DNA of 64,000 bases from Rhodococcus koreensis (lineage in GTDB: Bacteria; Actinomycetota; Actinomycetes; Mycobacteriales; Mycobacteriaceae): positions 2,728,001-2,792,000 of the forward strand of contig NZ_FNSV01000005.1 in the NCBI RefSeq assembly GCF_900105905.1, in the 5' to 3' direction. The first letter of the stretch is position 1; the number at the start of each line of letters is the position of its first letter. The notes beneath the pieces are model-generated. The model ran no database searches and was not told the DNA's origin. It saw nothing but the letters and a program-made list of their open reading frames with translations. This document shows positions 30,669 to 37,635 of the stretch, in pieces. Made by a program: the position numbers and the translations under genes.

Positions 30669-32192
30669 CTAGTAGGCCCCTTCGCCGGCCACCACGGCCC
30701 GGACCGTCTTGCCGATGATCAGCACATCCCCCATCATCGACCAGTTCTCCACATACGAGAGATCGAGCCGCACAGTCTCTTCCCACGACAGGTCCGATCT
30801 CCCGCTCACCTGCCACAGGCCCGTGATGCCCGGCTTCACCAGCAGCCGGCGGCGGACGGTGCCGTCGTAGGCCTCGACTTCTCGGCGCAGGGGCGGGCGC
30901 GGGCCGACGACGCTCATCTCCCGCCGAAGCACATTGAGAAACTGCGGAAGCTCGTCGAGGCTGTACTTGCGCAGAGCTCTGCCCACGCGTGTGACCCGCG
31001 GATCCTCACGGATCTTGAAGAGGACGCCGGCACCCTCGTTCGCCGTCATGAGCGCCGCCACCTGCCGGTCGGCGTCCACCACCATGCTGCGGAACTTGAG
31101 CATCGGGAACGGCCGACCGTCCAGGCCCATTCGCTCCGACTTGTAGAAGACCGGACCCTTGCTCGTCAGCTTGATCACGAGAGCAGCCACGATCATCACC
31201 GGACTCGTCAGAACGAGCGCCAATGCCGCGAAGGCCATGTCGAACGCGAGCTTCGAAAACCTCTGTGCGCCGTGGTACTGCGGCTTCTCCACATGAATCA
31301 GCGGTAATCCCGCCACCGGTCGCATCGACAGACGCGGACCGGACACATCCATCATTCCCGGAGCCACCACCAGGTCGACGTCGTGTGGCTCGAGGTTCCA
31401 GGCGAGGGCGCGCATCCCTTCGTGCCCGAGATGCTCGGTCGCAGTAACGGCCACGGTATCGGCGTGGCAGAACTCGAGGGAATCGATCACATCCAGCTCG
31501 TTACCGAGCACAGGGATGCCACGGCCCGCCACGGTGATCTTGTCGCCATGCTCGCCTGAGTGGCCCGGAATGCAGACGCCCACCACGCGATATCCGTCCG
31601 CCGTACCTCGGGCGAAGGATTCCGCGAGAAGCCGGACGGCGCGTTCGTTGCCCACGACTAGTACCGACGTCAGAAACTCCCCGCGCGACCGTTTACGAGC
31701 TATCGCCTGACGCCACAGCCAGCGGCTCACCAGCAGGGCCGCCAGGCCGACGGGAAATGCGATGGCGAGATAGAGCCGAGCCAGATCGAGGCGGAACAAC
31801 AGCGCCAGCATCGCGATGAACCCGAACAATCGCACGGTCGAGACGAAGATCCGTCGATACTCGTCGGGCCCACTCCCGATCACCCGCACCGTACGAGTCC
31901 GGAAAATCGTCAGGGTCGTCAACCACGCCACGATCAGCAGAGCGGAGACGAGTGCGTAACTGAGGTCGTAACCGATACCACTCGTGGTCAGTGTGCCGCT
32001 GTCACCGAACCGGACCCAGTGGGCCAGCGCCACCGCGGCGATCACAATCAGAGTGTCGGAGACCAGGAGGCGCCGGATGTAGGCGGCCTGCCACTCACGG
32101 CGACTATCCAGTCGGCTCGCGCCCCCTGCGAACGCATCTGCGTCCTGCGGACCCCGAGAAGGGGCGAGTGGAACATCGAACGCCGTCACCAT
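30669..32192 (-). CDS. Polyprenyl-phosphate glycosyl-1-phosphate transferase (EPS initiation), copy 2
   Basis: A 507-aa paralogue of the enzyme at 25197-26720 with the same domain order: membrane helices, Rossmann-like region (VLVVGNERAVRLLAESF), then a sugar transferase domain with KSERMGLDGRPFPMLKFRSM and KPGITGLWQVSGRSDLSWEE. From about residue 300 the two proteins differ at few positions, while the first 40 residues differ widely. It lies upstream of manB-manA-galU on the same strand. It could start a second polymer, use a different first sugar, or be a redundant copy; the sequence does not decide. Confidence 0.9.
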   Translation of the reverse strand: MVTAFDVPLAPSRGPQDADAFAGGASRLDSRREWQAAYIRRLLVSDTLIVIAAVALAHWVRFGDSGTLTTSGIGYDLSYALVSALLIVAWLTTLTIFRTRTVRVIGSGPDEYRRIFVSTVRLFGFIAMLALLFRLDLARLYLAIAFPVGLAALLVSRWLWRQAIARKRSRGEFLTSVLVVGNERAVRLLAESFARGTADGYRVVGVCIPGHSGEHGDKITVAGRGIPVLGNELDVIDSLEFCHADTVAVTATEHLGHEGMRALAWNLEPHDVDLVVAPGMMDVSGPRLSMRPVAGLPLIHVEKPQYHGAQRFSKLAFDMAFAALALVLTSPVMIVAALVIKLTSKGPVFYKSERMGLDGRPFPMLKFRSMVVDADRQVAALMTANEGAGVLFKIREDPRVTRVGRALRKYSLDELPQFLNVLRREMSVVGPRPPLRREVEAYDGTVRRRLLVKPGITGLWQVSGRSDLSWEETVRLDLSYVENWSMMGDVLIIGKTVRAVVAGEGAY

Positions 32193-32612
32193 GTGCCTTC
32201 CGAACTAGAGCCATCCTGAAATGGCGAGCCCGTGTTCTCACGACATGGCGAAGGCGATGATCGCCCGATGTTTGCTGCCGCGTCGATATTCGCATGCGGG
32301 CCGGCGAGTTGAGACATCAAGTGACCAGCTTCACAACGGCCCCTCAAACGAGTCGGCGCGGTCCGATACCGCAGGTCAACGCGTGTGTATACCGAGTGAA
32401 TGACATTGCCATACAAGCAATCTGATACTCAGGGTCACAGGAAATGCTGGCAATCGAGGCGATGAGCAGGTACTGTGCCGCGCTCGAACATCGCTCGCCG
32501 CCGGTGGCGGATCACCACCGTCAACACCTTCAGCGACCAAGGAACAAAATTCTCAGCATTTTCGCAGATACGAATCCCCAGTACGTTACGCTGGTTGGCC
32601 CCACGGCTGCGG
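32193..32612. promoter_or_regulatory. Divergent region between EPS transferase copy 2 and a 52-aa membrane protein gene
   Basis: 420 bp without a convincing ORF. The part nearest 32192 resembles the leader of EPS copy 1 (shared GCCTTCC, AACTAG, GCGAGC and TTTGCTGCC blocks). The right end runs into the promoter of the small plus-strand gene. Confidence 0.45.
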
Positions 32613-32618
32613 CATACT
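32613..32618 (+). promoter_or_regulatory. -10 element of a leaderless promoter (CATACT)
   Basis: CATACT ends 7 bp before the GTG start of the 52-aa gene, so transcription should begin at or next to the start codon. The same GGCATACT string occupies the same place ahead of the paralogous gene at 60516. A good -35 is not seen here. Confidence 0.55.
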
Positions 32619-32625
32619 TGGTGTC

Positions 32626-32784
32626 GTGTGGTGGATACTCTGGATCGTCATAGTGTGGGTGGTGTTGTCGATACCACTCGCCATATTGATCGGGAAAGCG
32701 GCCCGACAGAAAGACCGCCGCGAAAAGTTGCCCCGCCGGCGCACGAGCCGGACCGGCGGGCCTCCCGACCAGACCGCCGCGTAG
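32626..32784 (+). CDS. 52-aa single-helix membrane protein, copy 1
   Basis: A very small gene starting at GTG 32626. The product opens with an aromatic-rich helix (VWWILWIVIVWVVLSIPLAI), then LIGKAARQKDRREK and a basic, proline-rich tail. A second gene at 60516-60674 encodes a protein of the same length with the shared pattern WWI-W-W-LS-PLAILIGKA-RQKD, so two copies 28 kb apart preserve it. That conservation, plus the matching upstream -10 element, is strong evidence for a real gene. No Shine-Dalgarno is present, in agreement with leaderless translation. Function is unknown; the predicted topology is one helix with a positively charged cytoplasmic tail. Confidence 0.8.
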   Translation: MWWILWIVIVWVVLSIPLAILIGKAARQKDRREKLPRRRTSRTGGPPDQTAA

Positions 32785-32912
32785 TCCCGGTTACACGAAG
32801 AACCTCGACACTCCGTCCGCCAATCGACGCCCACGCGGTGAATCGCCCTTCCTTGGGTCGGGCCACACGTCTGATGACCGGACCGGGTGCCAGACATCGA
32901 GCGTCAACGCAC

Positions 32913-32950
32913 AAAAGCTGGGGCACACAGTGTTCCTGTGTGCCCCAGTT
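32913..32950 (-). terminator. Strong intrinsic terminator for the 30-aa gene
   Basis: Perfect 13-bp stem CTGGGGCACACAG (918-930) / CTGTGTGCCCCAG (936-948) with a 5-base loop. Read on the minus strand it is followed by GCTTTT. It lies 18 bp beyond the stop of the 30-aa ORF. Confidence 0.85.
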
Positions 32951-32967
32951 TCAGATCGGTGCCGGAC

Positions 32968-33060
32968 TTACACTCCGGTGGATCCACCCTCCGACCCGAA
33001 GGTCAGGAACGAAGCAAAGAAGTTGATCAGATCCGCGATGCTGGCGAAATCTACAGACAT
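32968..33060 (-). CDS. 30-aa amphipathic peptide gene with its own RBS and terminator
   Basis: A 31-codon ORF from ATG 33060, preceded by TAGGAG with a 7-base gap and followed after 18 bp by a perfect 13-bp terminator hairpin. The product begins MSVDFASIADLINFFASFLT and ends with FGSEGGSTGV. The first 20 residues would form an amphipathic helix with a hydrophobic face of Ile, Leu and Phe. It has no signal peptide or cysteine. Small channel-forming proteins of mycolic-acid bacteria (PorA/PorH of corynebacteria) and membrane-active peptides have comparable size, but I see no specific similarity, so function is open. The isolated single-gene transcription unit argues that it is real. Confidence 0.72.
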   Translation of the reverse strand: MSVDFASIADLINFFASFLTFGSEGGSTGV

Positions 33061-33678
33061 ATTTCACTCCTACTGAGGCGATGGTGTCGGAAAGCTCGAT
33101 CTGCGCCCCTGCCGGGCACAGGTTCTTTCTACACGACATGAAAGACTTTGCAACAGCAGGGGAGCGGCCGACACGAAGCTCCTCGCGCGATCCGATCCGC
33201 TCCTTCACGTTGCAGGCACGACCGCGGATCCCACGTGAATTGCTGTTTCAGCTATTTACACCAATCCCAAAGTAGGCCAGCGCAATACACGAGTCGCCGA
33301 AACGATAACCAGAGCCCGGAAAAGTGACTACAAACCAGATCAACCGTAGCTCATAGCATCAAAATTTCGAGTTCCCGCTCTTTTCGATGCGCACTGGGAT
33401 CGGGAATCCGATTCGCGGCAGGGTGTGAGGCGGTCGGCGGTGAGATACTCGCCGCCCCTGTAGCGGCGAGCCGAACCCTCGGATACTCTCAGCGCACCCC
33501 GGTCGCAACCCCCAACCGAGCGCCAGCGCAGAAACCCGCCGAAGTTCCTCCCCTGGTTCCGACGGGGTTTCGACCCCCACTCGCTGATCTACACGCCGCC
33601 GGACCACATCGTTGTGACGCCGACGCTCCCCATGTTCTCGATGAGCATCAGCTCGGCCACGCGCTCCGGAGGTTCGGC
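33061..33678. other. Intergenic stretch with hairpins, no supported gene before 33679
   Basis: About 620 bp. It must contain the promoter of the 30-aa gene near its left end. A perfect 8-bp hairpin, CTCGCCGC/GCGGCGAG, occupies 33448-33470, and a weaker GAAACCC...GGGTTTC pair lies at about 33520-33570. The 82-aa minus ORF here lacks a ribosome site and looks non-coding. Confidence 0.45.
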
Positions 33679-33825
33679 ATGCAGTCCATTCCCGACCGCA
33701 TCTACGACCTTGCCGCCCTCCTGAAGCACGCCTACGGGAAGGGCGACCTCATCGGCGTCATGCAACTCGAATCGCAGTTGAACGCACTGCTCACCCACCT
33801 GAGCGCGACACCCGATGCGGAATAG
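33679..33825 (+). CDS. 48-aa hypothetical protein
   Basis: ATG 33679 follows GGAGG with a 6-base gap, and almost all codons end in G or C, as in neighbouring real genes. The product starts MQSIPDRIYDLAALLKHAYG and continues KGDLIGVMQLESQLNALLTH; it is predicted to be two helices, soluble, with no cysteine. The reading frame stays open for a further 100 bp upstream without a good start. A bidirectional-looking terminator follows at 33965-34001. I recognise no family. Confidence 0.6.
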   Translation: MQSIPDRIYDLAALLKHAYGKGDLIGVMQLESQLNALLTHLSATPDAE

Positions 33826-33964
33826 CTGTATCCAGTATCGGCCAGAAATGGTTCATCCCTTTGTCATTCGGGTGGTATACGCACACGGACCGAACTGGTG
33901 GGTAACCAACCTGCCTGTTTATGATCAGCTCGCGCCCGGCGGACCCCATCCGACAGCCGGCGCG

Positions 33965-34001
33965 GAAACCCCGCCTCGACCCCGACGTCGAGCGGGGTTT
34001 C
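33965..34001 (+). terminator. Hairpin terminator GAAACCCCGC...GCGGGGTTTC
   Basis: Left arm GAAACCCCGCCTCGAC and right arm GTCGAGCGGGGTTTC pair with one bulged C; the right arm supplies a TTTC tail. Placed 140 bp after the 48-aa gene. Confidence 0.65.
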
Positions 34002-34131
34002 GTCCTACCTTCAGAAAGCGGTGGTCATCGATCCAGTTCGTCTCGGGAGTGCTGCACGCCCTCAACTGGGGCAGCGTCAACTAGCTTCGCTTGCTGCCGG
34101 CGGAGTTCACAGTCAGACCAAGTTTGACGAT

Positions 34132-35755
34132 TCAGGCAGCGGCGACCCCATTTTCGGCGAACCGGTCCAGGCGGCGCTCCAGCTGTCGCCATGCCCGCGC
34201 GAGCTCACTGCGTTCGACGAGATCCGTGGGTAGCTGCGGGTCGAGCGCCGCCAGGCCCGGCGCGAGGACCCGGCCGTAGACCTTGGTGAACAGGACCGCC
34301 ACGCGGCGGCCGAGTGGGGTGAGCTGGTATCGGTGTCGACCCGGCAACCGAACGATCAGGCCCTTGCGTTTGAGTCGGCGCAGGTCGTAGGTGGCCTGCC
34401 GACTGGTGTAGGAGCATCCGAGTTGCGCGGCGACGACCGGACCAGGGTGGGATTGTCGAAGCCGGCGAGCATGGGTGAATCCGACGCGGCGGCAACCGAC
34501 ACGACAGGTGGGAGTCGAAGCGCGAGCTGTCCGGCGGCGTCACCGCTGGCCGATCACCGAAGCCAGTCGGCGGCTGGCGTCAGCCGACCTGGGCGAAGGT
34601 GGCCACATCCGGAGCGGGACGGGCATCGGCTGCTTGCGCGTCGCACAGACGCTGGTTGGCCGAGTCGCCAACCGCCCGAAGGGCTTTCCAGTTCGCGGCG
34701 GTCACCCGCCGGCCGATACCGAAGTCGCGGGTGTCGCAGACCACCGTTTCGGTGCGCAACGCGCGATGCTCCTTGAAATACTGTTTGATCCGGCTGGACT
34801 TGTAGTAGCAGCTGATCTGCGGGTCGACGTCTTTGGTGATCACCTTGGTGCGGAAGGTGCCCGGCGTGCGGCGGTTGATCCGCCGGTCGAAGATCAGCGA
34901 CACCGACTCGGGTCGGCCGACGTCGAGGTGGTCACGGATGAGCTGCTCGAAGAACGCCCGCCCCGCCGCCGGCCGGTCGAACACCCGGGTGTCGGAGATC
35001 TCGAACTGACGAAACGCCAGGTCGTCACATACCCGCAGGTCGTCGCGGGTCAACGGGGACGGCAGCCGCCGCTGCCAGCGCCAGAAGAAGCTCTTCACCG
35101 CGCCTGGGCCGAGCCGGTCACAAATCCGCTGCAGCGCCTCAGGGTCATCGCAGCTGCGGAATCCATTGTCCAACGCGGTATACCCGATGCCGAGCCGCTC
35201 GCACTGGCGCTGCGCCCAGCCGTGGCCATTGAGCCAGATCCACACCGGCCACGGAGCGTAGGCATTCGTCTTCCAGAACGCCCCACCCCACTCGGGATCC
35301 CACAGGTAGAAGTAGAAGTGATTCACGAAGGCCATCTGCCGGCCCCACTCCATGTGCGGATGCGCCGCATGCTCCTGGCCCTTGGCCTTCCAGGACCGCC
35401 ACACCGGCGTCTTCTCCTGCGCGATCCCGACCAGCACCACCTTTCCGTCGCCGCCCTCCCGTTCGGCGGCCTCGATCAGCGGGCGGGCGATCGCCTCCTT
35501 GTTCTCGCCCTTGACGAAGCGGCGCACCGGGACCCCATTCGCTTTAGACCAGCGGTGCACCTCGGCGACAAAGCCGTCCCCGATCTTCCCGAACGCCGCG
35601 GAGGACGGGATCCCATATCCCCGCTGCCAGTACAGAAACTGGCAGACCCCACCCACCGACTGCAGTTTCGGCACGTAGGCCTGCAGGAAGATCCGATCCA
35701 CCGAACGGCAGGTGAGCGTGACGTGATCGCGCAGGAGAGTCGCGTAGTCGGCCAT
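34132..35755 (-). pseudogene. Uncharacterised actinobacterial family (N-terminal domain plus C-terminal winged helix), frameshifted
   Basis: ATG 35755 has an excellent AAGGAGG with a 5-base gap. The first frame reads MADYATLLRDHVTLTCRSVD for about 390 residues, with conserved-looking blocks such as VVLVGIAQEKTPVWRSWKAK, PHMEWGRQMAFVNHFYFYLW, YTALDNGFRSCDDPEALQRI and CCYYK-like SCYYKSSRIKQYFKEHRALR, and stops at 34580. The rest of the protein continues in another frame: LGCSYTSRQATYDLRRLKRK then GRHRYQLTPLGRRVAVLFTK, a winged-helix tail ending at 34132. Between 34580 and about 34470 the sequence is degraded or rearranged, so the gene looks broken. From memory, similar proteins recur sporadically in actinobacteria as hypothetical proteins; I cannot name a function. 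Its sporadic nature suggests mobility. Confidence 0.65.
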
Positions 35756-35797
35756 GATTGCCTCCTTGGTCTCAGCAACCATGAGGCTACGGCCGAC

Positions 35798-35910
35798 GCG
35801 AGGGATCTCCGAGCGGAGATCCCTCGCCCCTCTCAACCGCCGGTCTGCAACGCAGACCAGTCCCAGCTATCGCCGGTATTGGTATGAGGATGCTCGCTAC
35901 AAATAGCGAG
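35798..35910. repeat. Cluster of three perfect hairpins upstream of the broken gene
   Basis: Going rightwards: a 13-bp stem GCGAGGGATCTCC/GGAGATCCCTCGC (35798-35827, loop GAGC), a 7-bp stem GGTCTGC/GCAGACC (35842-35858, loop AAC) and a 7-bp stem CTCGCTA/TAGCGAG (35893-35910, loop CAAA). They lie in the 190 bp between the S1 protease stop and the ATG at 35755. At least one could terminate the protease transcript; the group could also be a leader or element end. Confidence 0.7.
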
Positions 35911-35946
35911 ACGGCCCACCCTCAGGTGCGGTGGTGGGACCCCGCC

Positions 35947-36624
35947 TTACTGCACCAGAGTGAACCCAGCGCCGTAGCTACCCTTTGCGTCGATATCTGC
36001 CAGAATCGGCGTGATCCTCCCATAGAACGTCGTCGGCTGGGTTCCGAAGTCCATGCCGATGTTGAGACCGACGAGCGTCTCCCCCACCACGATCGGACCG
36101 CCTGAATCGCCCTCCCACATCACCGCCCAGTTCTGGAGGTGAATACCGTCTACCTTGCCGATGATCCCGCAATTCTTGCCCGTCGTTGCTCCGTGGTTGC
36201 ACCCCACGTTCGACAGCGAGGCATCACCGACAGTCGAGACGACGGCGTCAGTGGTGTCGCCGTACTTGCTCGGCACCACAACATCCGGGTTCAGCCGGAT
36301 CACCGCGTAATCGAGCGCCGTGAACGTGCCGTCCGTGTTGCGCGAGTACACGTCGGTCTCCCACCCGATCGGCCCCTTGGCAGCCTCACCAACCTTGTAT
36401 ACGGCGTTACCCGCGCCCTGGTGGCAGTGACCGACAGTCAGCGCAACCAAGCGGCCCGCGTTGTCTGTGCCCACCGCCCCGATCGAGCAGTACCCCTCGA
36501 CGTCCGGGAACGGGGTGTACGCGGTACCCGGCCCGACATGGACGGTCGGTCCCGCCCGCGCCACCGGGGCGACACCGAGCGTCACCGCGAGCGCGGCAAG
36601 AACCGCGACCAAGATCATCTTCAT
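35947..36624 (-). CDS. Secreted S1-family (chymotrypsin-like) serine protease
   Basis: A 225-aa exported protease. Residues 1-24 form a signal peptide (MKMILVAVLAALAVTLGVAP, cleavage near ARA-GP). The catalytic triad is visible: His66 in LTVGHC, Asp105 in ALDYAVI, Ser174 in WEGDSGGPIV. Four cysteines (about 46, 67, 142, 152) could form two disulfides, the first one next to the active His as in trypsins. Start ATG 36624 follows GGGAG. It resembles the small actinobacterial exported proteases of the Rv1815 type; the substrate is unknown. It stands alone between two hairpin-rich spacers. Confidence 0.9.
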   Translation of the reverse strand: MKMILVAVLAALAVTLGVAPVARAGPTVHVGPGTAYTPFPDVEGYCSIGAVGTDNAGRLVALTVGHCHQGAGNAVYKVGEAAKGPIGWETDVYSRNTDGTFTALDYAVIRLNPDVVVPSKYGDTTDAVVSTVGDASLSNVGCNHGATTGKNCGIIGKVDGIHLQNWAVMWEGDSGGPIVVGETLVGLNIGMDFGTQPTTFYGRITPILADIDAKGSYGAGFTLVQ

Positions 36625-36944
36625 CCATTTCTCCCATTCCTTCTGCTGGGGAGCATTCTCCTATTCCGTCCACTGCGGCGCGCGCTACAGGAGAAGCCCC
36701 TCACACTGAGCCGCACGAAGGAGCATTCTGGGCAAGGCCCCGTTCTCGAACGGCGGGTTGGATACAACTACCGAGTTCTCCTGAAGAACAGCAAATAGCC
36801 CCCCTCACAACCAGGACGGGGCAGTGTTGTGCTCGCGCGGCGGGAAAACCCCCTGTTGCCTACATCACACTCGCTGGACTTGCGATCTACGCGCCATAAA
36901 GTTGGGCGCGCGCCGCCCTCCCCCGCATTCGGGCGGTGCACCGG
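36625..36944. other. Promoter-side spacer of the S1 protease
   Basis: 320 bp without a supported ORF. It contains a plus-strand terminator at its right end and the 10-mer GGAGCATTCT twice (36649 and 36722 areas). Both strands are GC-rich here and no clear promoter was assigned. Confidence 0.4.
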
Positions 36945-36986
36945 CCCCGCCAGCCCCTACCCCCCAGTGGCTGGCGGGGTCTTTCG
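36945..36986 (+). terminator. 11-bp hairpin followed by TCTTT
   Basis: CCCCGCCAGCC (36945-36955) pairs perfectly with GGCTGGCGGGG (36969-36979), then TCTTTCG. The U-rich side faces the plus strand, although no plus-strand gene ends just before it; it may also stop minus-strand transcripts. Confidence 0.6.
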
Positions 36987-37376
36987 TACCGTCCCGAGCT
37001 TCGGCGGGTCCGGTGTTCCAGCCGGGGCAGGTGCCACACGTCCCTCCCGCTGGGCCGTCCTCGCATTCAGCGGTTCGTCCAACGAGAATCGCGAACGGAT
37101 CCGCACAGATCCACCTGCCGGAACGTCGAGTTCCCAACACAAACCGGCGCCGTTGTCGTGATACTCGTCGAGTGCCGTGTCGTCGAATACGACACCGGCT
37201 TCGATATCACGCCAGATCGTGTCATAGACGGCTTCCTTGCGTACGGCACCGCCGCGTGATCGTGGTGGCATACGAACCGGCACCCTCCACGAGGGTGTCC
37301 ACCTGATCGAGGATGACGCCGAAATCGCCCGCTGCGACGGAGGTGCGGACAATCGGGGATCCGCGTCTGAGGTCGC
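36957..37376 (-). pseudogene. Fragment of a probable secreted/beta-sandwich protein
   Basis: Downstream of the I9-like gene, two different minus frames carry coding-like sequence. One (to the TGA at 37222) reads IVRTSVAAGDFGVILDQVDT then LVEGAGSYATTI. The other, from an ATG at 37271 with GGAGG 10 bp upstream to the TAG at 36957, reads VYDTIWRDIEAGVVFDDTAL and LCWELDVPAGGSVRIRSRFS (104 aa in total). The second part looks like the end of a beta-sandwich domain. Either there is a frameshift joining the two, or the 104-aa ORF is a separate gene. The stop lies inside the hairpin at 36945-36979. Low confidence. Confidence 0.35.
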
Positions 37377-37619
37377 CTACCCCGGCTCAGGGCCGTTGCG
37401 GCGGATGTCGACGTGCTGCTCCAGTTCGATGGCCAGGACGCCCGGGACTGCCTCGAGGGCTGCGAATCGGCTCGCGGGAACGGAACCGGAAATGATTCCG
37501 ATCGTGCGGTGCACCGCGTCGATCCGCATGCCCGCCTCGGCCAGCGCGACGCCGACCACGTCGATGTCCTCGACGTGGTCGGCGTCCACCGTGACACTGA
37601 TTCCGACCATGCCCGGCAC
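37377..37619 (-). CDS. 80-aa stand-alone protein resembling an inhibitor-I9 (subtilisin propeptide) domain
   Basis: GTG 37619 lies 16 bp after the S8 protease stop, with AGAAGGG about 11 bp upstream. The product reads MVGISVTVDADHVEDIDVVG, then IGIISGSVPASRFAALEAVP and GVLAIELEQHVDI. The pattern of a beta strand, a helix and a final PGVLAIELE is that of I9 propeptides, which chaperone and inhibit subtilisins. Here it is separate from the protease and lacks a signal peptide, so the pair would act in the cytoplasm. I infer that it restrains or folds the neighbouring protease. Some databases give similar small proteins unrelated names; I rely on the pattern only. Confidence 0.65.
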   Translation of the reverse strand: MPGMVGISVTVDADHVEDIDVVGVALAEAGMRIDAVHRTIGIISGSVPASRFAALEAVPGVLAIELEQHVDIRRNGPEPG

Positions 37620-37635
37620 GATACGTCGAACCCTT

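Noticed and set aside
33815..34084. 89-aa plus-strand ORF
   Set aside because: It runs straight through a terminator hairpin and has no ribosome site or coding bias.
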